This document shows positions 9,198 through 15,799 of a stretch of DNA of 37,462 nucleotides, piece by piece. The stretch spans positions 363,064-400,525 of the forward strand of contig JAAUZL010000024.1 in NCBI GenBank assembly GCA_014804615.1. The letters run 5' to 3'. The notes under the pieces are model-generated. The model did not search any database and was not told the DNA's origin. It saw only the letters and a list, made by a program, of their open reading frames with translations. A program made the position numbers and the translations under genes. Within the stretch, counting starts at the first letter, position 1. The number at the start of each line of letters is the position of its first letter. This DNA is from Lachnospiraceae bacterium (GTDB taxonomy: Bacteria; Bacillota; Clostridia; Lachnospirales; Lachnospiraceae).

Positions 9198-10361
9198 ATG
9201 AAAAAAATACTAGTTCTTGTTTTCGTCACACTGTCTTCCGCTTTATTGTTTTCCGGCTGTGGCAAAAAACAGGAAGAAAACACAGAGGTCGCAGCACCTG
9301 TGGAAGAACAGGTGATCGACAAACCTTCAGAACCAGAGCCAGAACCGGAACCGGAAGAACCAGAAGAGGAAGTCGAGGAAGATCTTCCCCCTGAGGAAGG
9401 AATGGTTCGCAGCCGCATCACTAATGAGTGGGTGACTGAAGATGTCAATGACAGACGCCCCATCGCCTTTATGACACCAAACACTAAAACCGCCTCACAT
9501 TATGGTCTTTCCAACGCAGACGTGCTCTACGAGTGTAACGTAGAAGGAAGCTATACCCGTCTGATGGCCGTAATACAGGATTGGAAAAACTTCGACAGAC
9601 TCGGAAATATCCGCAGCTGTCGCGACTATTATGTGTACTGGGCCTTTGAGTGGGATGCCCTTTATATCCATTTCGGCGGCCCCTTCTATATCAATGAGGT
9701 AATCAGTCGTTGTGACGACATTGACGGTATCAACAGTCCCAATTTCTGGCGGGCCGATGACGTACATAACACTACTGATAACGCCTTTGTAGACACCGCC
9801 GGTATTCTGGCAGATATCGACAGACTTGGCTATGACACCAGACTCCGCAGCGGTTACGCCGATGAGCAGCATTATAACTTTGCTCCTGTAAACGAACCCA
9901 ATGAGTTGTCGCAGTACAGTGATGCGATCACAGCCAATAAAATTGACATGTCGCCCACTTACCCCCTTACTAAGTGTTATTTTGTCTATAACAGTGAGAC
10001 GGGGCTCTATGACAGATATCAGCATCTTGCCAGCTCTTCCGAAGGTCCTCACACAGATCTGGCAAACGGTAAGCAATTAACTTTTAAAAATATTCTGATC
10101 CAGAATACTTACTATGAGGTTCGCGACGCCAAGGGGTATCTGGCATTCAAGTGCCACGACAACACCCGGGACGGCTGGTTTTTCACAAACGGAAAAGGCA
10201 TTCATGTGAACTGGGAAAAGACTTCCGATTACGGCGCGACAAGATACTATGACGATGCCGGCAATGAGATTCAGCTAAACACCGGCAAGACTATGGTATG
10301 CATCGTGGAGGACGGCGATTCCTTCCTGGTGGACGATCAGAAGATCTCCTCCAAAAAATAA
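9198..10361 (+). CDS. DUF3048 (YerB-like) lipoprotein
   Basis: A 387-residue exported protein. The signal peptide MKKILVLVFVTLSSALLFSGC ends in a lipobox (FSGC), so it should be anchored to the outer face of the membrane. An acidic, proline-rich linker of E, P and G follows (about 35-75). The DUF3048 region then begins with RPIAFMTPNTKTASHYGLSNA and LGNIRSCRDYYVYWA. B. subtilis YerB belongs to this family; its biochemical role is not established. The start follows GAGGAG; the upstream in-frame ATG at 9150 would place a charged segment before the signal peptide. It is monocistronic. Confidence 0.9.
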   Translation: MKKILVLVFVTLSSALLFSGCGKKQEENTEVAAPVEEQVIDKPSEPEPEPEPEEPEEEVEEDLPPEEGMVRSRITNEWVTEDVNDRRPIAFMTPNTKTASHYGLSNADVLYECNVEGSYTRLMAVIQDWKNFDRLGNIRSCRDYYVYWAFEWDALYIHFGGPFYINEVISRCDDIDGINSPNFWRADDVHNTTDNAFVDTAGILADIDRLGYDTRLRSGYADEQHYNFAPVNEPNELSQYSDAITANKIDMSPTYPLTKCYFVYNSETGLYDRYQHLASSSEGPHTDLANGKQLTFKNILIQNTYYEVRDAKGYLAFKCHDNTRDGWFFTNGKGIHVNWEKTSDYGATRYYDDAGNEIQLNTGKTMVCIVEDGDSFLVDDQKISSKK

Positions 10362-10394
10362 AAAGAGAAGCCAATACACGAGAGTATAGACACG

Positions 10395-10426
10395 GGGCAG
10401 TTTCAATGCACTATTTGAAACTGCCC
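10395..10426 (+). terminator. Probable terminator of the DUF3048 gene
   Basis: A perfect 12-bp inverted repeat, GGGCAGTTTCAA (10395-10406) and TTGAAACTGCCC (10415-10426), with an 8-nt loop. It lies 34 bp after the stop and is followed by TTGATTATTTAT, a weak T tract. Confidence 0.65.
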
Positions 10427-10487
10427 TTGATTATTTATAATAATAAATCCAACAAAAAAGACGCAGGCAGTTATCTCCCACGTCCTT

Positions 10488-10691
10488 TTAATCTTCCTCT
10501 GTAAATTCCACAATATCATTTGGAGCACAGTGCAATATTTTTGATAATCGGTACAAAGTTTCAACAGTCACATTACGATTGTGTCTTAAGTTGCTCATAA
10601 GGTGACTTGAAATATCATAATGATTCACAAGGCTGTATGTCGTTATTCCCTTTTCTTTCATTGTTCTCCAAAGAGGATCATAATTATACAT
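10488..10691 (-). CDS. Small XRE/Cro-type helix-turn-helix regulator
   Basis: A 67-residue protein that is a single HTH domain. It includes MKEKGITTYSLVNHYDISS (helices 1-3) and TVETLYRLSKILHCAPNDIVEF, the usual end of the Cro/CI-type short repressors. It faces a small membrane protein gene, and the intergenic space holds three 18-bp tandem repeats that look like its operators. It is probably an autoregulated repressor of that divergent unit, which is inferred from layout. Its own terminator may be the AAAAGACG/CGTC hairpin near 10455-10488. Confidence 0.85.
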   Translation of the reverse strand: MYNYDPLWRTMKEKGITTYSLVNHYDISSHLMSNLRHNRNVTVETLYRLSKILHCAPNDIVEFTEED

Positions 10692-10724
10692 TTTGCCACA
10701 TCCTTTATAAATATTATCCCCAAA

Positions 10725-10778
10725 TTGTATAAAATGAACATATTGCGTAAATTGAACGCATGGTGTAAAGTGAATGCA
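10725..10778. repeat. Three tandem 18-bp repeats, likely operator array
   Basis: Three head-to-tail units of exactly 18 bp: TTGTATAAAATGAACATA (10725), TTGCGTAAATTGAACGCA (10743) and TGGTGTAAAGTGAATGCA (10761). About 12 of 18 positions are shared (T.G..TAAA.TGAA..A). The middle unit has dyad arms TGCGT and ACGCA. They fill the space between an XRE regulator and the opposite gene. Confidence 0.75.
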
Positions 10779-10802
10779 TATAAAAATAGAGAGGGATCAA
10801 AG

Positions 10803-10856
10803 ATGACAAATGCGATTGTAGAATTGCATATGAAAGGCGCGACATGGACAAGATAG
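10803..10856 (+). CDS. Possible 17-aa leader peptide ORF
   Basis: A short frame, MTNAIVELHMKGATWTR, begins at an ATG placed after GAGAGGG and ends at TAG (10854-10856). It overlaps the start of the 78-aa gene (10844), a layout fitting translational coupling. No family is recognised; it may be only a spacer frame. Confidence 0.3.
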   Translation: MTNAIVELHMKGATWTR

Positions 10857-11080
10857 GGCTACTGATTATGGCACTTAGTATGATATGTATTATTGTAACT
10901 CGTATCATTTATTTATTGATATATCTTATGAAACGCTTTACTTGTAGAGACATAGAAGAATGCAGAAATAGAAGGTGCGTTGTCAATGAGATATGCTCAA
11001 AATATGATTCACGACTAACAGATGAGGAAGCTAACGAATTATACAAGTTAATTGAAAGCATGCGCGAAAAAAGGGAGTAA
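10844..11080 (+). CDS. Small single-pass membrane protein, unknown
   Basis: A 78-residue protein with one strong hydrophobic helix (about residues 4-29, MSMICIIVTRIIYLLIYL region). A charged, Cys-containing tail follows (CRDIEECRNRRC, then DEEANELYKLIESMREKRE, probably helical). No family is recognised. It lies opposite the XRE regulator behind the 18-bp operator repeats and overlaps a 17-codon frame that has the better ribosome site, so its expression may depend on coupling. Function unknown. Confidence 0.5.
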   Translation: MDKIGLLIMALSMICIIVTRIIYLLIYLMKRFTCRDIEECRNRRCVVNEICSKYDSRLTDEEANELYKLIESMREKRE

Positions 11081-11098
11081 TGAAATTTTGAAGTCAAA

Positions 11099-11128
11099 AA
11101 AGGAGATTTGAATAATTAAATCTCCTTT
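11099..11128 (-). terminator. Terminator between small membrane protein and Nudix genes
   Basis: A perfect 11-bp inverted repeat, AAAGGAGATTT (11099-11109) and its complement (11118-11128). On the minus strand a run of six T follows, making it a good terminator for the Nudix gene, whose stop codon (11116-11118) lies inside. It may also serve the plus-strand gene ending at 11080. Confidence 0.8.
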
Positions 11129-11607
11129 GAAATAAAATGCACAATTTCGTTATTATCACTCAAAATATGCGGTATCAGCTCCAACGGATATACCTTTAAT
11201 CCATTTTTCAAATTTTCTAGCGGAACCCAACAAAAATCCAAATCAATTCTTTCATGATCTAAATCATCATATCCATGGAACAAACCATCTAATGGTATAT
11301 CATGATCATTCAGTAAATGAACTTTATAATACAGACAAATTTGGTGGCATGGTTTTTGTCCCCAGGGGAAAAATACTTCACCAATAGCAAATAAACGATC
11401 CACTTCTATTTTTGCATGAAGTTCTTCTTCAAATTCTCTTTTCAATGTTTCAGCTGTTGTTTCAAAGCAGGATACATGACCTCCAATAATAGCAAAATCA
11501 TCGTTCTTAGGTTTTTGCAGTAATATTTTATCGTTTTTTATAAGCAATCCGCCAACTCTGTACGAGAATACAAATTCTTCCGTCTTAAAAAGAATATCTC
11601 TGCCCAT
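11116..11607 (-). CDS. Nudix hydrolase
   Basis: A 163-residue Nudix enzyme. The Nudix box is present as G43-x5-E49-x7-R57-E58-F-x-E61-E62 within GGHVSCFE and LKREFEEEL, with the metal-binding glutamates intact. The usual Gly after the EE pair is replaced (LHAKI). Family members hydrolyse nucleoside diphosphates linked to another group; the substrate here cannot be deduced. The ATG at 11607 follows GGGAGGGA; an upstream TTG at 11628 is less likely. It is monocistronic with its own terminator, next to a type I toxin-antitoxin locus. Confidence 0.88.
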   Translation of the reverse strand: MGRDILFKTEEFVFSYRVGGLLIKNDKILLQKPKNDDFAIIGGHVSCFETTAETLKREFEEELHAKIEVDRLFAIGEVFFPWGQKPCHQICLYYKVHLLNDHDIPLDGLFHGYDDLDHERIDLDFCWVPLENLKNGLKVYPLELIPHILSDNNEIVHFISKEI

Positions 11608-11657
11608 ATACTTATTTCCCTCCCTCAAAAAGAACCCCTAACTTTCCCACAAGCGGC

Positions 11658-11686
11658 TTGCACATTCCAGACTAACATGCTATATT
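11658..11686 (+). promoter_or_regulatory. Promoter of the antitoxin sRNA
   Basis: -35 TTGCAC (11658-11663), 17-bp spacer, -10 TATATT (11681-11686) with extended TGC. Transcription should start near 11693. No gene follows on the plus strand, only a hairpin terminator 50-90 nt later. Confidence 0.72.
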
Positions 11687-11692
11687 ATAACC

Positions 11693-11785
11693 ATAAAAGG
11701 AACAACCTCCCACAAGGGGTTGACCGTTAGGATGATAGAAATTCCACCCTCTCAACTGGTCAAAGTATACAAGGGTGGTTTTTCT
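11693..11785 (+). ncRNA. Predicted antitoxin sRNA of the holin-like toxin
   Basis: An RNA of about 93 nt lies between a strong promoter and a terminator (CCACCCT 11744-11750, AGGGTGG 11772-11778, then TTTTTC). It is convergent with the toxin mRNA and would be fully complementary to that mRNA's 3' extension. Its 5' part also holds ACCTCCCA (11705-11712), complementary over 8 nt to the toxin Shine-Dalgarno UGGGAGGU. It should therefore silence toxin translation or promote decay, as in TxpA/RatA-type systems. Ends are estimated from promoter and terminator positions. Confidence 0.65.
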
Positions 11786-11812
11786 ATGTCCATTGCTGGG
11801 ACTTGAAAAACG

Positions 11813-11896
11813 CTACTGACTCATCATTACGATCAAGGTCAGCAATGCGAGAATGAACATTCCGAAAGACATCAAATCTTTGAAATCAAATTTCAT
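11813..11896 (-). CDS. Holin-like type I toxin peptide (27 aa)
   Basis: A 27-residue hydrophobic peptide starting MKFDFKDLMSF and containing LMSFGMFILALLTLIV. This matches the putative holin-like toxin family (Hol_Tox, YqdB/TxpA-like), small membrane-inserting toxins. It has a very strong ribosome site (GGGAGG) 8 nt before ATG. The leader can pair ACCTCC (11923-11928) with the ribosome site GGAGGT (11904-11909), hiding it as in other type I toxin mRNAs. A convergent sRNA gene lies directly downstream. Confidence 0.82.
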   Translation of the reverse strand: MKFDFKDLMSFGMFILALLTLIVMMSQ

Positions 11897-11965
11897 CCGC
11901 ACCACCTCCCATCTATGTAATAGGAGGTCAACGCCTTGCAGTGACACGGTTGTTCCTGTCCCTCA

Positions 11966-11994
11966 ATACTACCATATATCACACAATTCAGCAA
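11966..11994 (-). promoter_or_regulatory. Promoter of the holin-like toxin mRNA
   Basis: Read on the minus strand: -35 TTGCTG (11989-11994), 17-bp spacer, -10 TAGTAT (11966-11971) with extended TGG. Start is expected near 11959, giving a leader of about 62 nt. Confidence 0.68.
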
Positions 11995-12072
11995 TCATTT
12001 ATAGTATATTTTTAGTCAATTAGACGATTATTTTTGTATATTTTCAATTCTACAAACCAAAATTTGATGTCA

Positions 12073-12387
12073 CTACTCAAAGATCTCTTCTTCCTCTAAA
12101 TTTCCCTTTTCATCAAAGTAAAACCATTTCCCGGCTTCTTTTCCATTAACATAATCGCCTTCTGCTGCAATTTGACCATTTTCATGATAATCAACCCAAT
12201 GACCATTCTCTAATCCGTTATCATATAATCCGGTTGATGCAATGTTCCCATTTTGGTAATATTCTGTAAACAGACCATCCCGAATCCATCTCTTTCCATC
12301 ATCCGAGATCTTTCGTGAGTACCTAAAATGGATTTCGCCTGTTTCATATGGGATTTCTGCAATATACAAAATATTTTCTTTTTCCAT
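12073..12387 (-). CDS. YwqK-like MORN-repeat protein
   Basis: A 104-residue protein with a tandem of MORN-like units: DGLFTEYYQNGNIASTGLY, ENGHWVDYHENGQIAAEGDY and GKWFYFDEKGNLEEEE (about residues 37-100). Members of this family include B. subtilis YwqK, the antitoxin of the YwqJ toxin, and are common beside polymorphic toxins. No signal peptide is present. It has an AAAGGGAG site 8 nt before the ATG. No toxin gene adjoins, but a truncated gene follows upstream, suggesting a decayed toxin-immunity locus. Confidence 0.75.
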   Translation of the reverse strand: MEKENILYIAEIPYETGEIHFRYSRKISDDGKRWIRDGLFTEYYQNGNIASTGLYDNGLENGHWVDYHENGQIAAEGDYVNGKEAGKWFYFDEKGNLEEEEIFE

Positions 12388-12429
12388 AATGCTTCTCCCT
12401 TTGTTTGCTGTGGGGTATTGATTGTCTAC

Positions 12430-12610
12430 TTAACATACAGTCTTTATTTTATCTACATCCAGCCCCTTCCCAATAAATTGGACAATATCATGGTGATTCT
12501 CTGTAATGAGCCAATCAAACTTTTTATTTGTAATATAGTAATCTGTTGGATATGCATCATTGATAATACGGCAAACAACAGAGGGGTTACATTCCGGTTT
12601 ATCGACTTGA
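12430..12610 (-). pseudogene. 3' remnant of an unidentified gene
   Basis: About 50 C-terminal codons read CRIINDAYPTDYYITNKKFD and then WLITENHHDIVQFIGKG before a TAA at 12430-12432. The phrase resembles the ends of small immunity-type proteins (YYI..KKF.WLI.ENHHD), but no start or N-terminal part is seen. Upstream the frame runs into the tRNA terminator and att site. It is best read as the truncated tail of a gene, possibly an immunity gene associated with the YwqK-like protein. Confidence 0.45.
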
Positions 12611-12682
12611 TTGACAGCAGAGAAGATCGCGACCGAAAACCATGAAAGTCGCTCTGGGCTAAGTCTACATACACCTACATAC

Positions 12683-12720
12683 AAAAAAATCGGAGAAGTG
12701 CCCATTTTAACACTTCTCCG
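12683..12720 (-). terminator. Original terminator of the tRNA-Glu/tRNA-Cys operon, displaced
   Basis: CGGAGAAGTG (12691-12700) and CACTTCTCCG (12711-12720) form a 10-bp stem followed on the minus strand by ATTTTTTTG. It abuts the att copy that matches the tRNA-Cys 3' end, so before insertion it would have terminated the tRNA transcript. It is now 9.3 kb from that tRNA. Confidence 0.85.
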
Positions 12721-12742
12721 AGAGGCGCAGACCGGATTTGAA
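12721..12742. repeat. Distal att copy (22-bp direct repeat)
   Basis: Identical to 22012-22033, starting AGAGGCGCAGACC; it is the duplicated tRNA-Cys 3' end, followed here by TTAGTCAC instead of the tRNA T-loop sequence. Confidence 0.9.
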
Positions 12743-12800
12743 TTAGTCACGAGCGCCAAAAATACAGTAAAATAGGAGGTTTGAGAGCGTCTTGTCGCGG

Positions 12801-12823
12801 GGTTAACCCCAAGGTTAACCCTG
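12801..12823. repeat. Element-end repeat, possible integrase arm site
   Basis: GGTTAACCCC followed by AAGGTTAACCCTG. A near copy in the same orientation lies at 21928-21949 near the other element end. Confidence 0.6.
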
Positions 12824-12933
12824 TTTTTTATAGTACAAAACAGACTCGCAAGATCATCTGCTTCGAAACGCGCCTATCCTATAAAATTAATTTATCCCAT
12901 GCAGACTATCAACCGTTGATGTATTGAAATCCA

Positions 12934-13932
12934 TTACTCTGCTGTGTCTGTGCCCTTATCCGCCAATCTCTCAGGCACTGTGCCCTCTTTGTTTATGCGG
13001 AAGAATTTTCTTCCCTCAATATAGTTGCTCTCATCAAAAGCATAAAAGATGTCATCTTCAGTGGTTCCAGTTCCCCTAACGGTCTCCGTATCCAATACCC
13101 CATTATATTCATTCATTGGAGTTGCCTCAAACACTAAACCATCATAACCCTCCGACACTTTGAAAATATAGGTTGTATAGCATCTGCCGTCACAATGGGC
13201 ATTTCCGTCATCATCATAAACCCAATCATCCCACTCCCATTGAGTTTCCAGTGTATAAGATAAATCAAAGCTAATCCCATCTATGTCCAGTGTGACACTG
13301 GAATCAAATACATCGTCATCAAATATAGTACGAGTTGGCAACATACGTCCCGTATACCAATCATAAATACTCGAACGCGAGTGAACAGTATCATAAACTA
13401 TATCCTGTGCGGCATCGTAATAAGCCTGCATTGACATGCAAAGTTTTAGATGAATAAGCTGGTATCCATCCTCTTCCGCAGGCTCACTGTAGCATTCAAT
13501 CTGTTCCCTCGTTCCATCTATAACCATCTGGTATTCTTCCGGATTATCATAGTTATAAAGCAAAGTATTCAGCGTACACGCCACAGGAGCATCAGCTACC
13601 TCCGCGCCATGTTCCTCGAAATAACTCTGTTTCGGCTCACCCTCTGTCTTACCACATATCGTACAGACTGCCGCTTCTTTGTAAGTGGCTTCTGTTAAAG
13701 TATGACCTAACGCCACACCCTCGGTCTCACCGCATTTACTACAATGTTTCGCTTCTTCACAGGTTGCTTCCACCCATGTATGTCCTAATGCTTCACCCTC
13801 TGTTTCTCCACCCACGGTGCAAGTTCTTGGCTCTGTGCAGGTCGCATCTACCCATTCATGACTCATATGGCATCCTGCCAGCATTATACCCATAAAAAAG
13901 AGCATTAGGCCACAAAGCAACTTCCTTTTCAT
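12934..13932 (-). CDS. Cys-rich tandem-repeat lipoprotein
   Basis: A 332-residue lipoprotein. The signal peptide MKRKLLCGLMLFFMGIMLAGC ends in a clear lipobox (LAGC, Cys21). Three repeats of about 26 residues follow (25-100), of the type GHTWVEATCEEAKHCSKCGE, common on Lachnospiraceae surface proteins. The CxxC pair is intact in copies 2 and 3 but reads CTVGG in copy 1, and copy 3 has Tyr in place of the first Cys. The acidic C-terminal 230 residues are not recognised. Start follows AAAGGAG by 10 nt; the longer frame to 14076 runs through the RNA terminator and is not coding. It is the only surface-exposed cargo of the element. Confidence 0.8.
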   Translation of the reverse strand: MKRKLLCGLMLFFMGIMLAGCHMSHEWVDATCTEPRTCTVGGETEGEALGHTWVEATCEEAKHCSKCGETEGVALGHTLTEATYKEAAVCTICGKTEGEPKQSYFEEHGAEVADAPVACTLNTLLYNYDNPEEYQMVIDGTREQIECYSEPAEEDGYQLIHLKLCMSMQAYYDAAQDIVYDTVHSRSSIYDWYTGRMLPTRTIFDDDVFDSSVTLDIDGISFDLSYTLETQWEWDDWVYDDDGNAHCDGRCYTTYIFKVSEGYDGLVFEATPMNEYNGVLDTETVRGTGTTEDDIFYAFDESNYIEGRKFFRINKEGTVPERLADKGTDTAE

Positions 13933-13972
13933 TTTCGATAATCTCCTTTTCTTAAGTTTCTCTGGTGCATAG

Positions 13973-14008
13973 AAAAAGACTACGAAATCGTTCCAATTAA
14001 TCGTAGTC
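13973..14008 (-). terminator. Terminator of the structured RNA upstream of the lipoprotein gene
   Basis: GACTACGA (13978-13985) and TCGTAGTC (14001-14008) form an 8-bp stem followed on the minus strand by TTTTTC (13977-13972). It lies 41 bp before the lipoprotein start, so it either ends an independent RNA or acts as an attenuator. Confidence 0.8.
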
Positions 14009-14318
14009 CCTTCAAACTCCGATTTCTCATCAAGAGTACCCCAGCGGCAGATTGCTCCGCCGCCAACGCACTCCAATGAGAAACCCAGAACGAGGTGCTA
14101 AGTATGCGTCCACACTTACACCCCGCTAATATTTCAAACAGGCACAGACCCACTGCTCAAACTGCCACAAAATTATTGCACATTCATTGAAAGTGACCTA
14201 TAATAATTTCGTGTGTATCGCAGACTCAGTCTGTATCGTGTGGTAGCTATGATACCATCCCTTGCCAGACAGGGCGGCAACCCTGTCTGGTGGTACACCG
14301 TTATGTCCTAGATTTCTC
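13973..14318 (-). ncRNA. Structured non-coding RNA of about 345 nt, unidentified
   Basis: A 448-bp gene-free gap has a near-consensus promoter at one end and a terminator at the other. In between are several stems. CCAGACAGGG/CCCTGTCTGG is a perfect 10 bp (14265-14290) and is enclosed by TACCA/TGGTA. AAATTATT/AATAATTT closes a long arm (14170-14209). TTTCTCAT/ATGAGAAA (8 bp, 14023-14083) encloses GAGT/ACTC and GCGGC/GCCGC (14044-14063). No convincing reading frame spans it. It does not look like tmRNA, RNase P, SRP RNA or a c-di-GMP riboswitch. It may be a stand-alone RNA or the leader of the lipoprotein gene. Confidence 0.68.
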
Positions 14319-14324
14319 AGACAC

Positions 14325-14353
14325 ATTGTAGCATATCCGCCAAAACCTGACAA
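14325..14353 (-). promoter_or_regulatory. Promoter of the structured RNA
   Basis: Read on the minus strand: -35 TTGTCA (14348-14353), exactly 17 bp, -10 TACAAT (14325-14330) with extended TGC. This is among the closest sigma-A matches in the window. It lies just after the serine recombinase stop. Confidence 0.78.
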
Positions 14354-14380
14354 GCAAAAATCGGAGGATAGCTCATGCCC

Positions 14381-14950
14381 TCATTTGTTGTCTTCGTAAT
14401 CTCGCACCCTCCGATAAAACGTAGACGGCTTCAGATCTAACTCCCGCATCGCATCCACCCCCTTGACCTCTCCAGATTTCCATCTGCCATACACCTCTGC
14501 AAATTTTTCCCCATCAACAGCAATCGCCTTACGTCCTTTGTACTTTCCGTTCTGTCTGGCGATTTCAATACCCTCTCGCTGGCGGTCAAGGATATACTCC
14601 CTCTCTAACTGCGCAATCGCACCAAAGACTGTCAGCATAAATTTTCCTGATGGTGTGTTAGTATCAATCTGTTCTTTACGAGAGGTGAAATCTACCCCTT
14701 TCTCATTCAGCCGCTCCACGATCTCCAACAGATCTTTTGTATTTCTGGCAATACGCGAAATGGATTCCACCACCACAACATCACCCTCCCGCACATACGC
14801 AAGCATCGCCTCCAACTGCTCCCTGCCGCGCTGTGTTTTACCCGATACTTTTTCAATAAAAACCGTCTCCACGCCCAGCTCTGACATAATGGCCTCCTGA
14901 CGCGCTGTGTTCTGTTCTTCTGTGCTGACTCTCACATACCCTACTTTCAT
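14381..14950 (-). CDS. Small serine recombinase (resolvase/invertase family)
   Basis: A 189-residue recombinase with the full resolvase layout. GYVRVST contains nucleophile Ser9, SRIARN (65-70) has the two catalytic Arg, and AQLEREYI (113-120) is present. A C-terminal helix-turn-helix starts near KYKGRKAIAVDGE and ends TFYRRV. It would cut and rejoin DNA at a res-type site as a tetramer. Start at 14950 follows AGGAGG by 6-7 nt. It lies downstream of a dead paralog in the same orientation. Since integration is done by a tyrosine enzyme, its job may be multimer resolution of the circular form or inversion of a segment; no site was proven. Confidence 0.92.
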   Translation of the reverse strand: MKVGYVRVSTEEQNTARQEAIMSELGVETVFIEKVSGKTQRGREQLEAMLAYVREGDVVVVESISRIARNTKDLLEIVERLNEKGVDFTSRKEQIDTNTPSGKFMLTVFGAIAQLEREYILDRQREGIEIARQNGKYKGRKAIAVDGEKFAEVYGRWKSGEVKGVDAMRELDLKPSTFYRRVRDYEDNK

Positions 14951-15271
14951 ACTGTGCCTCCTAACTCTGCTTGCATTGATCCGCAGGTAAACCAAAATTA
15001 AAGTTGCACAAAGGTTAGAACAGCATCAAACTGTGCCAATAGACCTCTCTCAAATACTGGCACATTCCAAAATACCGCAACTAACCCCTGTGACACAGAA
15101 AAGAGCGGCAGGAAACCGTGCCAGTAGAGGATACCCCAAAGAACCAGCGCAGAAGCGCGTGTCGCGCCCAAACAAGCCCGCAAAAGGAAAGAAGCACTAA
15201 CCTACCTCCCCGCCGCAAAGCGCGCCGTGTGGAGGCGGTACGGATGCTCCCAAAACAGAACAAAATCTTAC
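14951..15271. other. Gene-free stretch upstream of the serine recombinase; possible res region
   Basis: No convincing gene is seen in these 321 bp. GTGCCA(A/G)TAGA occurs in direct orientation near 15034 and 15119, and TGTGCCA/TGGCACA forms a dyad (15033-15039, 15059-15065). Such repeated half-sites directly before a resolvase gene could be its binding subsites; this is weak evidence. Confidence 0.4.
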
Positions 15272-15799
15272 TCAATTCCCTCTTTTTCTTATCCCGTTAT
15301 TGCTGAACACGATGACCAGATCTGTTAGGCTCTCTTTGCAAATTCTATCAATGAGCGCGTACTTGACCTCGTCTTGCAGTTCCAGCGTCTTGATGACATT
15401 CACCAATCCTACCTCTCGCGTCGCAAAATTCTTTAACGTCTCCACAGTGGCCACAGAGAGCGGCTTGATCGATGAGAAATTCAGGTGAGACTCATTTCCC
15501 GATTGAAATTCTAGACCTCGACTGGAAAGAAACTGAAGTTTGCAGAAAAAATCGTATGCACCGCACGCAAAGGAGGATATTGTCGGAACGCAAAGCGCAT
15601 CCCCAGCTACCATCCTGTTGAGCACAGCGTTCATCGCATTCACGCCTACCACATTGCTGTCTGGTACTCCCATTTTCTTCACTACGTGAGACTCGGCATT
15701 CCTGCAGATTACTCCGTATTTTTGCGCTCCTCGCTGGACATTTCTCTGACTCCCCGCCGTCTGATCACTCCTCTTTTGTGTTCCTTTCTTCTGCGACAT
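15272..15799 (-). CDS. Catalytically dead serine-recombinase paralog
   Basis: A 175-residue protein whose middle part can be aligned by eye with the resolvase fold. VLNRMVAGDALCVPTISSFA matches the recombinase stretch MLAYVREGDVVVVESISRIA, and FFCKLQFLSSRGLEFQS matches LLEIVERLNEKGVDFTS. The nucleophile region is CRNAES instead of RVSTEE, and SRIARN is SSFACG, so the Ser and both Arg are gone. The C-terminus has no clear HTH of the usual type. It starts after GGAGG and lies upstream of the active enzyme. It may be an architectural or regulatory subunit of the recombinase; that is inference. Confidence 0.7.
   Translation of the reverse strand: MSQKKGTQKRSDQTAGSQRNVQRGAQKYGVICRNAESHVVKKMGVPDSNVVGVNAMNAVLNRMVAGDALCVPTISSFACGAYDFFCKLQFLSSRGLEFQSGNESHLNFSSIKPLSVATVETLKNFATREVGLVNVIKTLELQDEVKYALIDRICKESLTDLVIVFSNNGIRKRGN

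Noticed and set aside
10725-10778. Tandem 18-bp repeats as a CRISPR array
   Set aside because: There are no spacers, the units differ at a third of positions, and no cas gene is near.
13933-14076. N-terminal extension of the Cys-rich lipoprotein
   Set aside because: It would read through the RNA terminator and bury the signal peptide; AAAGGAG supports the ATG at 13930-13932.
13973-14318. c-di-GMP or other known riboswitch in front of the lipoprotein
   Set aside because: The conserved cores I know (for example GEMM-I or T-box elements) are not seen; left as unidentified.
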